A DNA stretch of 64,000 nucleotides from Acanthosepion esculentum (GCA_964036315.1 OZ038492.1:34538618-34602617), one strand, 5' to 3'; shown: positions 1 through 10,571, counted from the first letter of the stretch. The notes: generated from the letters alone by a model not told the origin. Made by a program: numbers and translations.

Positions 1-256
1 ACCCCGTGTCGAAATTAGAAATTTAACTTTGACAGACGTCGAAAAATTGATACAGAATTTATCCATTACGATGTTTCAGTCAGACGAAATGCCCGAGGGA
101 GTGGTTAGGAGAGAGTGTAGAAAGTATTAGCCTTAAAAGGATGAGCGTTTATAAAATTAAACCCGAATATTAAACTTATGACATTAAATTGGGGTTATAT
201 GAATTCTTTCGAAAACTACTTCTGTCTTATTCAACCCCGGTGTACAGACTAAGTTC

Positions 257-258
<2 letters not shown>
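1..258. other. Unassigned AT-rich sequence
   Basis: No coding potential, tRNA-like box or repeat shared with the rest of the window was seen here. Confidence 0.4.
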
Positions 259-336
<78 letters not shown>

Positions 337-378
337 TGTACATGTAATAAATTATAACCATGGAATATTAGTGTTTGA

Positions 379-456
<78 letters not shown>

Positions 457-682
457 AGTTGGCTTTATAATAATTCAAACAATTTTTTTTTATTCCACCG
501 ACATAATCTTTGTTCAACTTTTTATTATATATTTAAATTTTCATAAAGAGGTGTTGTGCTTTGGACAATTTATTCATAACTTCAATCCCGATATATACAG
601 CACTTCATTCAGAAATTTGAAAGCTATAATAAAAAGTTGAATATACTTATCTTGTCGGTGGAATGTAATAAAACTTTTTGTG

Positions 683-728
<46 letters not shown>
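259..728. repeat. Three (TA)n microsatellites
   Basis: Nearly pure TA runs lie at about 261-334, 382-453 and 684-728, separated by short unique spacers. The tyrosine/isoleucine open frames over them are translations of the repeat, not genes. Confidence 0.97.
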
Positions 729-730
<2 letters not shown>

Positions 731-1396
731 TACATCATACTAACACGCACACACGTACACACACTTATATATGTGTCTGTGTGTATGCGCGTGTACGGGC
801 GTGTTCTTACTTAATATACTGTATGCGTGTTTCATTTGCTCAAAAATCTCTGATGACAATAAGCGCATACATTCATCATTTTCCGCAACTCTTATTTGAA
901 GTCTTGATGTTTATTGCTCTTATTAGAAATAACGATACATCAATGGTCTGACAATGTTTATTGTCACTCTTTACCGGCATTCTGACTCCGATGGAAAAAA
1001 TCCCTCTGCACCACGAAAATCCCAGAGCAACAATTTTTCGCTTTTTGAAGTTGTTTTTTTGGGGGGAGGGATTGGTGGGGGATACCATGTCTACGTGTCG
1101 CATTTGTGTTGTGCACCAACGGCTTTGCTTATTGTTATCTTCCTACAATAGACGCCTTTACTGACATCAAAGTATCGTCCTACTAATCTATTCTATATAT
1201 TTGCGTACCAGCAAATTTGGGGCGTGTTTGAACAGACATTTATAAAGTTTTCCAGCATAATAATGTCTAAAATAAAATCTATATGTCTATCAGTGATGAC
1301 TAAAGTTTTGACGAGTTCATTCCTTCTCCAACTATTAACTGTTCTTACTAAAAGCACATCAAGACTTTTTCTTAATCCTCTTCTCCTTGCAGCTTT
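729..1396. other. Unassigned stretch with a CA/TG patch
   Basis: An imperfect CA-rich then TG-rich patch at about 744-801 could fold back on itself. The rest is AT-rich with no recognisable gene; the short open frames lack any family signature. Confidence 0.4.
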
Positions 1397-1655
1397 GAGT
1401 AAATAGCAGGACAGACTGGGTTCTATAGCCTTGGATGGCAACTGGTCTCGGAGGACAACTCTGAATTCAAAACTTGCGGAGGACTGTTTGGGGACCTTGT
1501 GGCACGTAGTGCAACAGGTCTCTGTATTCGACCCTTCAAAAAGGGTGGTGTGTTCTGCACAAAGCCTTCACCACTATAGTCAAATCATATGTGCTGGTGT
1601 CTGGCTGTCGGTTCATACAAACTGAGTCGCTTGATCCCCAGACGTCGAATACAAG
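1397..1655 (+). repeat. SINE, 3' body (tail type 2), head missing
   Basis: This segment matches the 3' part of the SINE at 29.07-29.45 kb almost throughout: the 'gactgggttctatagcc' block, 'tttggggaccttgtg', 'cccttcaaaaag' and 'cttcaccactata'. The tRNA-like head is absent, so this is a 5'-truncated copy. Reverse-strand fragments of the same tail occur at 52.4 and 54.6 kb. The match is within the window; the SINE label comes from the headed copies. Confidence 0.75.
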
Positions 1656-2029
1656 TCCACCACATATAAAAAAACGACAAACATTTTATGTTGATGAACT
1701 TTAATGATCGTCTTTTCCAAGTTACGAATAATCCTTCTCAGACAAAGAAGAAATTCCGTCAGAAATTGTCCGAAGTTTATTTCAGAATAAAACGTAGGAA
1801 ATATGGTTGAGACGTTCGACTTTTTCAAAATTATCGTGTAGAGACAAATGGTGAATTTAATAGAATTTTGATTACTAAAACTCACCGATTCTACTGACTG
1901 AATTTATTTCTTGTCTAAGAAGGTTTATTCGTAACTTGGAAAAGCCGATCATTAAAATTCGTTTTTAATAGCCTTTGTATTGACCAACATTTTTTGCCAA
2001 AGAATGCTAAACAGCTATGTAATATCACT
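1656..2029. other. Unassigned stretch
   Basis: AT-rich sequence with short reverse-strand open frames of no recognised family. Confidence 0.35.
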
Positions 2030-2440
2030 CCGCCTATATGATAGTGAATGTTGGAGAATTTGATCAGAGATGAAGAAGAGACTTCAGGCTACGGAGATGT
2101 GTTTCAACACAAGGATGCTGTGAATCCCATGGACAGAACATGCAAGCTACGAAGTAAATAAATGCAAACGCTTATACTTAGAATCAGAAAGAGCTGAAAT
2201 ATGGTACGTAATTAAGAAAAAACGGCTTGTAAAATTTGGCACCCACAGGATATATTGAAGGCAAGAGGGAAAGAGCGAGTTACCTACTAAACAAAAATGT
2301 ATAAATGGTTGATAGATCAAGGAGTGGGAAAGAAAGTAGCAAAATATTGCTTAGAGCTACGAAGGATAGGAGATAGTGGAGAGCCATGTTCGTTTACTTC
2401 TTGAAATAGCAGGGCATATAAAAGAAGACTAATTCGTCTT
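2030..2440 (+). pseudogene. LINE reverse transcriptase C-terminus, degraded
   Basis: Forward translation, with frame changes and stops, gives LYDSECW, then MKKRLQATEMCF and IPWTEHASYE. This is the order seen in the post-RT region of the LINE family also present at 6.9, 27.6, 39.3 and 56.5 kb (LYGSECWT, then ATEMWFYRRMLRIPW). It encoded the C-terminal thumb/connector of a non-LTR retrotransposon RT. The catalytic domain is absent, as expected of a 5'-truncated copy, and several stops show it is dead. The subfamily cannot be decided from this piece. Confidence 0.75.
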
Positions 2441-2645
2441 GCATCATTCTGACTTGTGCATTTCTTGGGAAAACAACGAGTAACCTCCCGAATGAGCTTG
2501 GGTAAATGGATGACAGGACAGGAAATGAGAGGGTGAATAAAAATACAAAAATTGCTAGGGGCTACAAAGGATAGGAAATCGTGGAGAGCAATGATCTCCC
2601 ACGTCCTGAAGGTACACAGCGCATAGAAGAATGAGATCTCTCTCC
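2441..2645 (+). pseudogene. LINE extreme C-terminus, second fragment
   Basis: The reading SLSEWMTGQEMRG, followed by LGATKDRKSWRAMISHVLK, is the terminal peptide of the same LINE family (typically WRAMIAHVLKGHGT before the stop). The preceding copy has an equivalent terminal stretch near 2340-2400, so these are two consecutive LINE 3' ends in the same orientation. Confidence 0.7.
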
Positions 2646-2774
2646 CTATATATATACGTTATTTTAGTCACCGTTTTGTTATGTATGCGGGAGAGGGTTG
2701 TAATGAAATGTTCTCAACGTGGACTGGCATGACTTATTTCCGGTTAGTGTATTTTTACCCAACTGATTTTTAAT

Positions 2775-2860
2775 GCCTGTCCCTTCAGGAGGTAGGCGGT
2801 CATGGCTCTCCTTTTCTTATTTATGAATCGTCATTACTTCTTGGGAAAAATAGCGGGGCG
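2775..2860 (-). pseudogene. LINE 3' end fragment
   Basis: The reverse strand reads RRAMTAYLLKGQA, a diverged copy of the terminal LINE peptide (WRAMIAHVLKGHGT). It is opposite in orientation to the two fragments just upstream. Confidence 0.55.
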
Positions 2861-2879
2861 GTTTTCTGTTGTCTTCCCC

Positions 2880-3108
2880 AAAGCTGTAAATTAAGTTTCC
2901 CTTCTCTTAGACTGGCTGTCACGTCCAGTGAAGACAACCCAATAAGCCCCGTTTTGTTAACCCATATCTACAAGAGGAAGAAATGACTTCTTAATGTCCC
3001 GATTGGAAGGTATGCGAAAGTGAACGCAATAAATTCAGCTGGGATTTGAACTCGTCGCGCTTATTTCCCTTTCTAAGTTGCTAACCGTTAGGCTTTACGC
3101 ACATAACT
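2880..3108 (-). repeat. tRNA-derived SINE
   Basis: On the reverse strand, 3108 to about 3035 is tRNA-like. It has an A-box-like 'gcctaacggttagcaac' and a B-box-like 'gagttcaaatccc' at normal spacing. It is followed by a body with the same block order as the tRNA-Arg-headed SINEs elsewhere, but more diverged. No cloverleaf forms well enough to call a tRNA gene. RNA polymerase III boxes would drive such elements. Confidence 0.65.
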
Positions 3109-3126
3109 TCTTCCACTTCGGGACCA

Positions 3127-3790
3127 TCTATATATAATACTAAAAGTATGTGATTGTGTGCTTGCGTGGTATGTTGTTCGTCCAGCGCATAATGATTTAA
3201 GTTTCTTTCCACTTCTTTCTTTACACCTCTCTCTCTCTGTCCACCTCTCGCTCTTCCACTTTTCTCTATACACCTATCTGTGATTGCATGCATGCTTGCG
3301 TGGTGCGTTTGGCCGGCGCATAAGGATTTAAGTTAATCGGATTTAAGTAAGATTTAAAAATACGAGTTGTTTATGAAGTAAGTACTTTTATTTTAACTTT
3401 GTACAGACAATTTTTTTAAATTAAAATTTTTTTTGAGTTAAAGACAGACAGAAAGACATCCCGCTTTGCTGTTTCGTCCAGTTGTTTGTAGAGTAATTAT
3501 TTATATTTTAGCTTTCTTTAAAGAAATAATATTTTAAATATTTAAAAATATTTTTGGCATATTTAAAAAAATATTTTCAAGTGAATATAATATAAAAATA
3601 TTTTTTGGCATATTAAAAACATATTTTTAAGTTTATCTGATTTGAAAAAAATATTTTAAGTGTATAGGATTTAAAAACACGACATTTTATTTCAACTTTT
3701 TTCAAACACAATTTTTTTAAAATGTTGAAATCAACTTCAATGTTTTATAACCGGAACAGTCATTGACCCAACGGGCCACGGGTAGTCTAG
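3127..3790 (+). mobile_element. Non-autonomous Helitron-like element
   Basis: The left end is A|TC followed by TATATATAA. The right end is a GC-rich stretch with 'ccaacgggccacggg' and then CTAG|T. Helitrons begin with TC, end with CTRR after a short GC-rich hairpin, and insert between A and T without target duplication, and all of these fit. No Rep/helicase coding is present. A diverged internal duplication of 'gcttgcgtgg' and 'gcgcataa' blocks occurs at 3160-3200 and 3290-3330. The endpoints were set by eye. Confidence 0.6.
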
Positions 3791-4097
3791 TTAATGAATA
3801 AAAAATACGCATTCTTGAATTTCTAGATTTGATAGCGGGTAATTGAAACAATTTACTCAAAACCGCGGATAAGAGGGAAACTTTGTAGACAAATAAAATA
3901 AACAACGAAAAAAAATCAAACAATCAAGAACAGACACTAATTTGTAGCCTGTTGTTTGCGAGAAACAATTTCTTTTCATTTGAATATGGTAATTATTAGT
4001 TTCTCTCTGAAAAGAAGACCAACGAATTTATTAATCTTTCTGGGAATTGTTGCAGCACATTTCACAGTTAATATGAATACTCACGCATCCCGCGAAA

Positions 4098-4220
4098 AAG
4101 TAGAACAAGGAACTGGGCTCATCGCTCATTGGTCAAAAACAGAATGCAACACGCTGAGAAAATGTAGAACAAGGAAATGGGCTCATCGCTCATTGGTCAA
4201 AACCAGAATGAAATACTGAC
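4098..4220. repeat. Two-copy tandem repeat, period 64 bp
   Basis: The block 'tagaacaagg' through 'gctcatcgctcattggtcaa' occurs at 4101 and again at 4165 with few differences. It lies about 50 bp left of a long TA tract. Confidence 0.85.
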
Positions 4221-4268
4221 AAAATTATGAACAAATAAGCAACGCAACATATAAGCGGTCACTTCTCG

Positions 4269-4269
<1 letters not shown>

Positions 4270-4362
<93 letters not shown>
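4270..4362. repeat. (TA)n microsatellite
   Basis: Uninterrupted TA dinucleotides, about 46 units. Confidence 0.98.
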
Positions 4363-4364
<2 letters not shown>

Positions 4365-4987
4365 AATCGTCAGTGTCGAACTGACTCTAAAACCACTGGT
4401 TGCCTGGAGACAAAGAGAGCCCACCCACAACTACAATGCTATCATTTAATTTTCCTAACGAATATATATATAGTAAAAAAGAGTACAATTAAAATGTTTG
4501 TGAAAAAAAAGTGTATTTCTTAGTAATTACACTTACATTTACTATACATATTATTTGCCGTAGTACTGGGTGCTCCTATTACTGTCAATAGATGTCAAAT
4601 GTAAATACAGAATGTTACAACTGAATATTTATTAATATATTTTTTAATTTTAACTAATTGTTTGATATTTTTAAATAATTTACTGCCCAATTTACCCAGA
4701 TAGTTCAATAGCACAAAAGGGCATTGCATGCAGTCCATTATATGAAGAACAATCGTCTGTGTTCACTAGATGATTCTGCGAATCTACAATCCGATTCATC
4801 TAACAATTCCTTTTCAATGGATAGATTCCAAATTCTCCTCAGACAGTATATTTTTTTTTAACTCGCATTGATTTGGTCGATTGATGCATTTTCTACGGCT
4901 TATCAATTCTTTGCAGGTTATTTACAGCCTGAAAATTGTAAGAATTGTTTTGGAGATAATACTGATTTAGTGATACAAGTCTTACTA
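4363..4987. other. Unassigned AT-rich stretch
   Basis: No recognisable gene or shared repeat was found between the TA tract and the SINE. Confidence 0.4.
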
Positions 4988-5125
4988 ATTAACGCATAGC
5001 TGGGGGAGTAAAGGTGGATTCATAACTTCCTTGAGGATATTTACTCGTAAGTGAATATAGCAAACCCCACTGGAATTAGAAATCTTCCCCCTATTAACAA
5101 TTCCGAGCCGTTAGCCATTACATCA
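4988..5125 (-). repeat. tRNA-Arg-headed SINE, truncated
   Basis: On the reverse strand an A-box-like 'gtaatggctaacggctcgg' is followed by the SINE body ('ttacgagtaaatatcct', 'gtatgaatcc'-like, 'cccccagctatg'). It is homologous to the better copies at 6.4, 29.1 and 35.1 kb. It stops inside the body. Its 5' end abuts the 5S-like sequence to the right with only about 15 bp between them. Confidence 0.7.
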
Positions 5126-5140
5126 CACACACACATTCAA

Positions 5141-5257
5141 GCTTACAGCACCTGGCATTCCAAAGCGTTCACCCATCTAGGTACCGACCAGGCTCGACGT
5201 TACTTAACTTCGGTGATTGTACGGGGACCTGTGTTTGAACGTGATATGACCGTAAGC
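5141..5257 (-). rRNA. 5S rRNA-like sequence, probably a pseudogene
   Basis: The reverse strand from 5257 to 5141 follows metazoan 5S rRNA end to end. It starts with 'gcttacggtcatatcacg'; 'atcaccgaagttaag' and 'aacgtcgagcctgg' follow, then 'gatgggtgaacgc', and it ends 'ccaggtgctgtaagc'. The length, 117 nt, is slightly short of the usual 119-120. Deviations from the usual animal sequence include a changed and shortened loop near 5233, two changes in the 'gtccgatcaccg' region, and altered bases in the 'cctgggaatacc' region. It is therefore probably a retroposed or decayed copy, although the internal pol III control region is largely kept. It is followed in the same orientation by a tRNA-headed SINE, so it could instead be the head of a compound 5S-tRNA SINE. 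Confidence 0.85.
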
Positions 5258-5549
5258 CTCTCACAGTGGACTTGAATAACTTATAATGTGCAGATGATTT
5301 CATAAATATCTTATTTCTTTTTATTACTAAAACAGTCGTCTGTGTTTGTTTCTTTATTGCATTTTATTTAGCATAGGAGGCTCACTCCATCGGGGACCCA
5401 CTTGCCATTGGGGAGGCTGGCTATGTCGCCAGAGAGTATCCTACAGTTTACACGTACACCGACTGACTTCTGCATTAAAAATAGGGCTCAACAGTTGTCT
5501 TTATTTGAAATTTTAAATAATTTATCAGTAGAGATACATTAAGTTCATG

Positions 5550-5985
5550 GTCTACCGAGCTGTTGTAATCTCGATTCTCCTGTACGCCCATGAGGCCTGC
5601 TCCTCTACCGAAGAGACATCCGGAAACTTGAAAGATTCCATCAAATGAAATTTTATCAAATCTTGCGGAACACGTGGCAGAACCGGATCACCAACAATGA
5701 AGTTCTCCTCCGCGCAAAGATGGAGAGTCTAGAAACCATTATGACTCGTCATCGACTTCGATGTGTTGGACACCTTGCACGAATGCCAGACATCCGCCTA
5801 CCCAAACAAATCCTCTTATCGGAGCTCGCATCTGGCAAGTGACCACGTAGATCTCCACGTCGTCGATTCAATGTTCAGCTCAAAAACACCTTGCCGAGGA
5901 CAGAAATCCATTCGGTCAATTGGGAGACGGAAGCTACAGAAAGAACCAGCTGTAGAATAGGAGTCTACGAAAAAATAACATCATT
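5550..5985 (+). pseudogene. LINE reverse transcriptase C-terminal region
   Basis: The forward frames give VYRAVVISILLYAHEAC, then RDIRKLERFHQMKFYQILR, then NNEVLLRAKMESLE, RHRLRCVGHLARM and LPKQILLSELASGKRPR. This is the characteristic region after the RT catalytic palm in a widespread animal LINE family, whose intact members read LYGAEAWT, LRWVGHVVRM and RLPKQ. A one-base shift after LLYAHEAC and another after SELASGK break the frame. The palm with its YADD motif is missing. It is not from the same family as the 27.6-kb LINE. Confidence 0.85.
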
Positions 5986-6420
5986 CGAAAACACAAGATA
6001 ACAAATAGAAGAGAGGAAAAGAACCGAAAGAAAAGCCACAGCTCTTCACCCCCTGAACTATCCTACTCTACCATATGTGGCCGCCGGTAGATACGTTGTT
6101 AGATTTTCTAGATGATTTTAGTTGAACCTTACGATAACTGGATATATTTGTTGAAAAAATATAATAAAAAACCTGCAAAATAACAACGAAATTGCTCCAA
6201 GATGAATGGATTATTTTGACTCTTTTAACTAGCCCTAATTTCATGCTTAACTAGTTAAATACAGTGGTCCACTCGTGAAAAGCACGGAAAGATTTCATGG
6301 GAAATAATTTTTGCAGGTTAGACTTCATTAGACTTTCTTCAATGCGGGACATTTGTCAGAATTTTAAAATAATCATTTGTTTTATCATCTTAGAAGGGGG
6401 TATTGCTCATAATAAGGGGA
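5986..6420. other. Unassigned stretch
   Basis: AT-rich sequence between the LINE fragment and the SINE; no shared repeat or gene recognised. Confidence 0.35.
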
Positions 6421-6690
6421 GGCATGGTGGAGTAATGGATAGCGGCTCGGATTGGGGAATCGGAGAGCCGAGGTCGAATTCCAGTCGAATCCATTACATT
6501 CACTTACATGCTGATACGCTTGGGAAAGGTATGAATCCATCTATGGGTAAATAGCCTTGGATGACAACTGGTCTATCGCAGAAAGAAATGGCAACCTACT
6601 GCGGGAAAAAATCTACCTCGTTAGTTATGTATCGAAAGATACATGATGGCCTAAGCGTGTATCACGCATGACACATAACTGACTGACTGT
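6421..6690 (+). repeat. tRNA-Arg-headed SINE, tail type 1
   Basis: The head 'gcatggtggagtaatggata' resembles animal tRNA-Arg, whose 5' part reads GTGGCGCAATGGATAGCGC. A B-box-like 'gaggtcgaattcc' follows at 6470. The body contains 'cttgggaaaggtatgaatcc' and 'gggtaaatag', then 'gatacatgatggcctaagcg' and 'tatcacgcatgacac'. The tail can fold, for instance the stem formed by atgtatc and gatacat around a gaaa loop near 6628. The same tail occurs in the reverse-strand copy at 35.1 kb. The element ends in gactgactg. tRNA-derived SINEs of this kind have been described in octopus and squid; I cannot confirm the family name here. Confidence 0.85.
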
Positions 6691-6934
6691 TTGCTCATAA
6701 TACAAATACAGTGTAAAATCGATCACTGAATTTTTAGAGTTATCTGGATTTGGTTGTTCTGCGTACGAATAAATACTTTTTTTTTACAAAAAATATTTCT
6801 TTTCAATAAAGAAGAAACGGATATATGGCTTTAAATTAAAGAACAAAAATTCACATGAATTAACAAACGTATATATCTGTTTATTTTTCACTTAAGATAA
6901 ATAATTACAATGATTCTTACCCTGAACTTATTGG

Positions 6935-7150
6935 AATAGAGAAAAATGCCTTCCAAAAGTTAAGCAAGGAATTAAGAAACAGGAAAATTTTGTTAGAAAC
7001 AAAGAAAAGAGTACTGGACTGTTACGCAATATCTCCGCACAGATGATGAAAAAACTTGAGGCGATAGAAACAGAGGGATGCTGAGAATATGGATTGAACA
7101 TGTGAGAGGCGACAATGTTTTCGAGAAAATAAAAAGAACAAGGTGCTGTA
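6935..7150 (+). pseudogene. LINE RT C-terminal fragment
   Basis: Translation gives GIEKNAFQKLSKELRNRK, then ILLETKKRVLDCYAIS, followed after a shift by MMKKLEAIETE. This matches the LINE family at 27.6 kb (AFQKLSKVLRNRKISLETKK). It is short and frameshifted. Confidence 0.8.
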
Positions 7151-7313
7151 AGCTGAGATGTGGGCTGATGTAATTGTTAATCAGAAAGCCAACTTCCAAT
7201 TCCTGTTGGGTTCTTTAAATTCACTTACCCACAGATGCCCTTGGGGAATGTATGAATCAACCTCTTTTTTCGCCAGCAATGGGCGAAGTAGTTAGAGCTG
7301 TGGCACTAAATCA

Positions 7314-7920
7314 TCTCTATATATAAAACAGAGGTTTTTTTTGTGTCTGTCTGTTTGTGTGACACCTTTTCACTTGAGATCCATCCATTTTCGCCAAACT
7401 TGGCAATTCATTGCAAAATGTAAGAGATAGGTTATTAGCGTAAAAAAATAATTAAAAAATCTATAATCGATAAAGCCGATCCCAAATCGATAAATTCAAC
7501 CATTTTCCTCCGATTTCGTTCAAACTCGGTATGTAGGTTACTTACATCATGACGAGCTCAAAGTTACTTCGTTTTTATTTCTATGCTACTGCGTTTAGCG
7601 AAAAACTGCGGAAAACGAAAAATAGATTTCAACACAAGTCGATTTCAGCACAAATTTTAAACTAAAAAATCCCTCAATTTTCAAGTAATCTAAAATATAA
7701 ACTTCACTCAATTGTAGTCATCAATAAGTAGATTGTTTAACAGTAATTTAGCTTGATAATTGTGATCACCCATATAGTGAAAACCCGCGTAAATAGCGAA
7801 AATTGGTTGATCTTTCAACCAATTTTCATCAAACGTAACAATTGCTTTATAAATGTATCCTCTTTTACATCCCTGGTAACACACTGACAAATTGAATTTC
7901 AAAAATTCTAAAACAATCTT
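7314..7920 (+). mobile_element. Possible Helitron 5' end
   Basis: The sequence at 7314 is A|TC followed by TCTATATATAAAAC. That is the same style of start as the Helitron candidates at 3127 and 33344, and a T-rich/TGTCTGT leader follows. I could not find a convincing CTAG hairpin end, so only the left end is proposed. Inside lies a perfect 13-bp-arm hairpin (7798-7810 with 7815-7827). A short reverse-strand open frame at 7708-7902 has no recognised family. Confidence 0.35.
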
Positions 7921-8215
7921 GGTCTGAAGTGGGTTTTCATGTTGCCTTTTTACCCCTTCATGTCCCCAGCTAACTTCGATTGAATAAATACAGACTACTT
8001 CTGTTATATCAGTAACTGTATTAAGTCAAACTTTTTTTATTTAATGAAAGTACTTTAAAGTAATTGAAGTAGATTGACTCTTTTACCTCTAAACATGATG
8101 CTATTTTTGCTCCATTCTAATTGAACGCTTTTTTTGATCGACCAGCTGGGTATGGCTGTTAGTTATTATCTTAAAAAAATCTTACAATTTAGAAATACTT
8201 TCTGGATTTAGATAA

Positions 8216-8390
8216 CCTGCAAGGGGGTGATAAGCCATAAAAAGCGAATCAATCAATCTTATTTACAGGCTCAAACCGAAAACAATATATCATTGAACCA
8301 TTATCATCTCCCCCTCTCAAAACAAAATTTTTAAATAACCTGCAAAGGGTTGATAGCCGTATAAAACGAACTAGTCAGTCAAGTTGTGTT
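8216..8390 (+). repeat. Tail fragments of the satellite-parent dispersed repeat
   Basis: Two similar blocks ('cctgcaagggggtgataagc' with 'gcgaatcaatcaatc', and 'cctgcaaagggttgatagcc') resemble the tail of the dispersed element at 55.5-56.4 kb ('gggttgacatgccgttaaaa'). They are partial and diverged. Confidence 0.45.
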
Positions 8391-8559
8391 GATGTCATTG
8401 TGTGAGGATGGATACTTTTGTTTGTTTGTAAGCAGTGTAAGCGGTTTGGATGCGGTACTTTTAATTGGCTTAATTTAGACTTATTTCAGTTTAAGTTATA
8501 CTTTTATTAGCAGCCATGATTTTATAAATGTAAGAATAGTACAGTAATGGAACGTCTTC

Positions 8560-8810
8560 TTGAATAAAATATATATTTTACAAGAATGCTAATGGTAAAC
8601 GTGATATTAACCGTTTCCTTATAAGGAAACATTCGGCATTCATTGACCGAACAGTTAGCATTACTGTCGTTTGAAATTTATAAATTTTTTCTCTTAAAAT
8701 ATTTTTGCGAGGAAATATGTTTCTCAAGTCCAGCATTGAAGAAGGCTTCGTTCCTAACCATTGGTTTGTAATATCGTGGAAAGACAACGATTATGTCATT
8801 ATTTTCTCTT
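8560..8810 (-). repeat. Dispersed repeat of unknown class
   Basis: The block with 'gtttccttataaggaaac' (an exact palindrome), 'cattgaccga' and 'tctcttaaaatat' recurs at 23.69-23.80 kb in the same orientation and at 54.29-54.44 kb inverted. No coding domain or terminal repeat was found, so it cannot be classified. Confidence 0.6.
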
Positions 8811-8929
8811 CGAGTTACATGTGCTATGCATTTTAGTTGTTACTGCTGTTGGTAGTCCTCGAGTTATATGGTTTCTTTTATCTGGTACAGTTCTTTGTGG
8901 TTTTATAGTGTCAGGTCGCGAGATTCTGT

Positions 8930-9060
8930 GAAGAATGGTCCTCATTAAGAACTACAGGTTTCATTAAGCTTTTGAAAATTCAAGATATGTAATGTCGACG
9001 TTTTCAATCTTCAAAGGGTAGCAAAGTACAATAGGAAGTTCAGAGTTTATATATTAGACT
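8930..9060 (+). repeat. Dispersed repeat, second copy at 17.4 kb
   Basis: The order 'aatggtcctcattaag', 'aggtttcattaa', 'tgtcgacgttttcaatcttc', 'gggtagcaaa' is shared with 17.40-17.53 kb. Here it leads straight into the 63-bp tandem repeat. Confidence 0.7.
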
Positions 9061-9305
9061 TTCTTTGATTGGCTAGCGGTCATGCTGGTAGGCTAATCGA
9101 AAGATAGAAAGAGCATTTAGACTTTGTTTGATTGGTTAGTGTTCATACTGATAGGCCTATCAGAAGACCGGAAGAGATATTAGGCATTGTTTGATTGGTT
9201 AGGGGTGATGATGATAGGCCAATCGGAGGACAGAAAGAGAGAGTTGGTATCTTTTGATTGGTTAGTAGTCATATTGATGGGCCAATCGGTGGATACGGAA
9301 AATGC
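9061..9305 (+). repeat. 63-bp tandem repeat, four copies, each with paired inverted CCAAT boxes
   Basis: GATTGG occurs at 9067, 9130, 9193 and 9256, an exact 63-bp spacing. Each unit also has a partner near position 34 (taggctaatcg, taggcctatcag, taggccaatcgg, gggccaatcgg). Each unit therefore carries a GATTGG and a CCAATC-like half, complete in the last two. ATTGG/CCAAT is the core bound by NF-Y, but nothing shows it is used here. The 17.5-kb relative has only one degenerate unit. Confidence 0.85.
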
Positions 9306-10560
9306 TACAATATTTTGTTTGATACTTATTAGTGTTTGTTGCTGGCGGTGTTTGTTGTGTATTCATGTCACAAATATTTTTTTCTCTTTGTGCGCGATAT
9401 GGTAAGGACTTTTGATAAAAGTAGGTCGGAAGTTAGGAATACCTTCAAGTTAGCTAACCCAGTACAGCCAGGTAATCTTTAATTAAAGGTGTTACCAAGT
9501 ATCTAGATGGGATTCACAAGTTACATTGGACGCCTCATCCTTCAAACTAAAAAAGAAGCTCTCTCGACACACGGTTATGACGCTCTCTCACTACGAGCCA
9601 TCACTTAGAGAATATTCCCAAGTAGTTAACGTTGGCTAACTAACAAGCAAATCTGTAATATTGAACATGATATTTACTGTAGTCAGTTTTAATTCAACAA
9701 GTACAAATATGTATATATTAACACTTCCAGACATGCCTTGTATAACACCATGTAGCGTTGCAGCCCCCAAAAGGCATCAGGTTCATTTTCAGGGCGTAGC
9801 TTCTTCCAGTCGAAGGCTTGTGGCTTAATACCAGGAAATAATTCTTTGGCCTTATCGCTACCCACGAAATAAATCCGTCAGACGATATTGTAGCAGTCGT
9901 CAATTTTTTTTTCTGTAGGCGAGCGATAAAAAGTGAGGCGTACGGTTTAACCGGTATGTGCCATCCTTTTGACGTGGCGGGAGAGCGGTCATTTGGCGTT
10001 TAGGCTGCTAGGAACAACTGTCTTATAGAGAACCAATCTTCATTGTCCTGTCAGCTTTCGTCTAAAACGATAATTCATAAAAAGCAGCGTTCCTAGCCTG
10101 CTCCACTCAGCTGACCTTCTTTGTCGGTATGGTTTGACCTGTTTCTTAAGATGTCCGCTCCACTCAGCCGACCTTATTTGTCTGGGTTGACCTGGCTGTT
10201 TGTGTGGTTTGCTCAGTTCAGCTGATCTTTTTTGTCAAGACGATAATTGTCAAAACGATTTCTGTAATATCCCGCAGATGTCTCAATCAGAAACTTCAAG
10301 AGACAATAGATGTCTTGTATCAGAAGATGCAAACAAATGAGGTGCCGTGCCATTGATGAGAATAAAAATATAATTGTGGTCCCCGTACAGTATGAAAATA
10401 AATATACGCAAGATGTGAGAAGTAAACATAGCTATGATTATTTGCAATTCACATGTTCTATGATAACCAGGAATTTGACCCACATATTCGTTTGCTCCAT
10501 TAACAACAGGTAATGTTTCTAACTTCAGATGCCGCATTCTACTGACTTGCATTTAATTGG
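9306..10560. other. Unassigned stretch with a degenerate three-copy repeat
   Basis: No gene was recognised. Around 10100-10240 a roughly 50-60 bp phrase ('ctcagctgacctt', 'tttgtc', 'gacctg') recurs three times with many changes. Confidence 0.4.
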
Positions 10561-10571
10561 TGTATATAGGT

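Noticed and set aside
257..457. Open frames of alternating Tyr-Ile (also at many other TA tracts)
   Set aside because: They are direct translations of TA dinucleotide repeats and have no independent coding evidence.
5141..5257. Functional 5S rRNA gene
   Set aside because: Single copy, a few bases short, with changes in normally conserved positions and no T-run terminator context like a tandem 5S cluster; kept as a 5S-like sequence.
7708..7902. Reverse frame with CKRGYIYKA as a GIY-YIG remnant
   Set aside because: Only a short resemblance; no YIG block or cysteine pattern follows.
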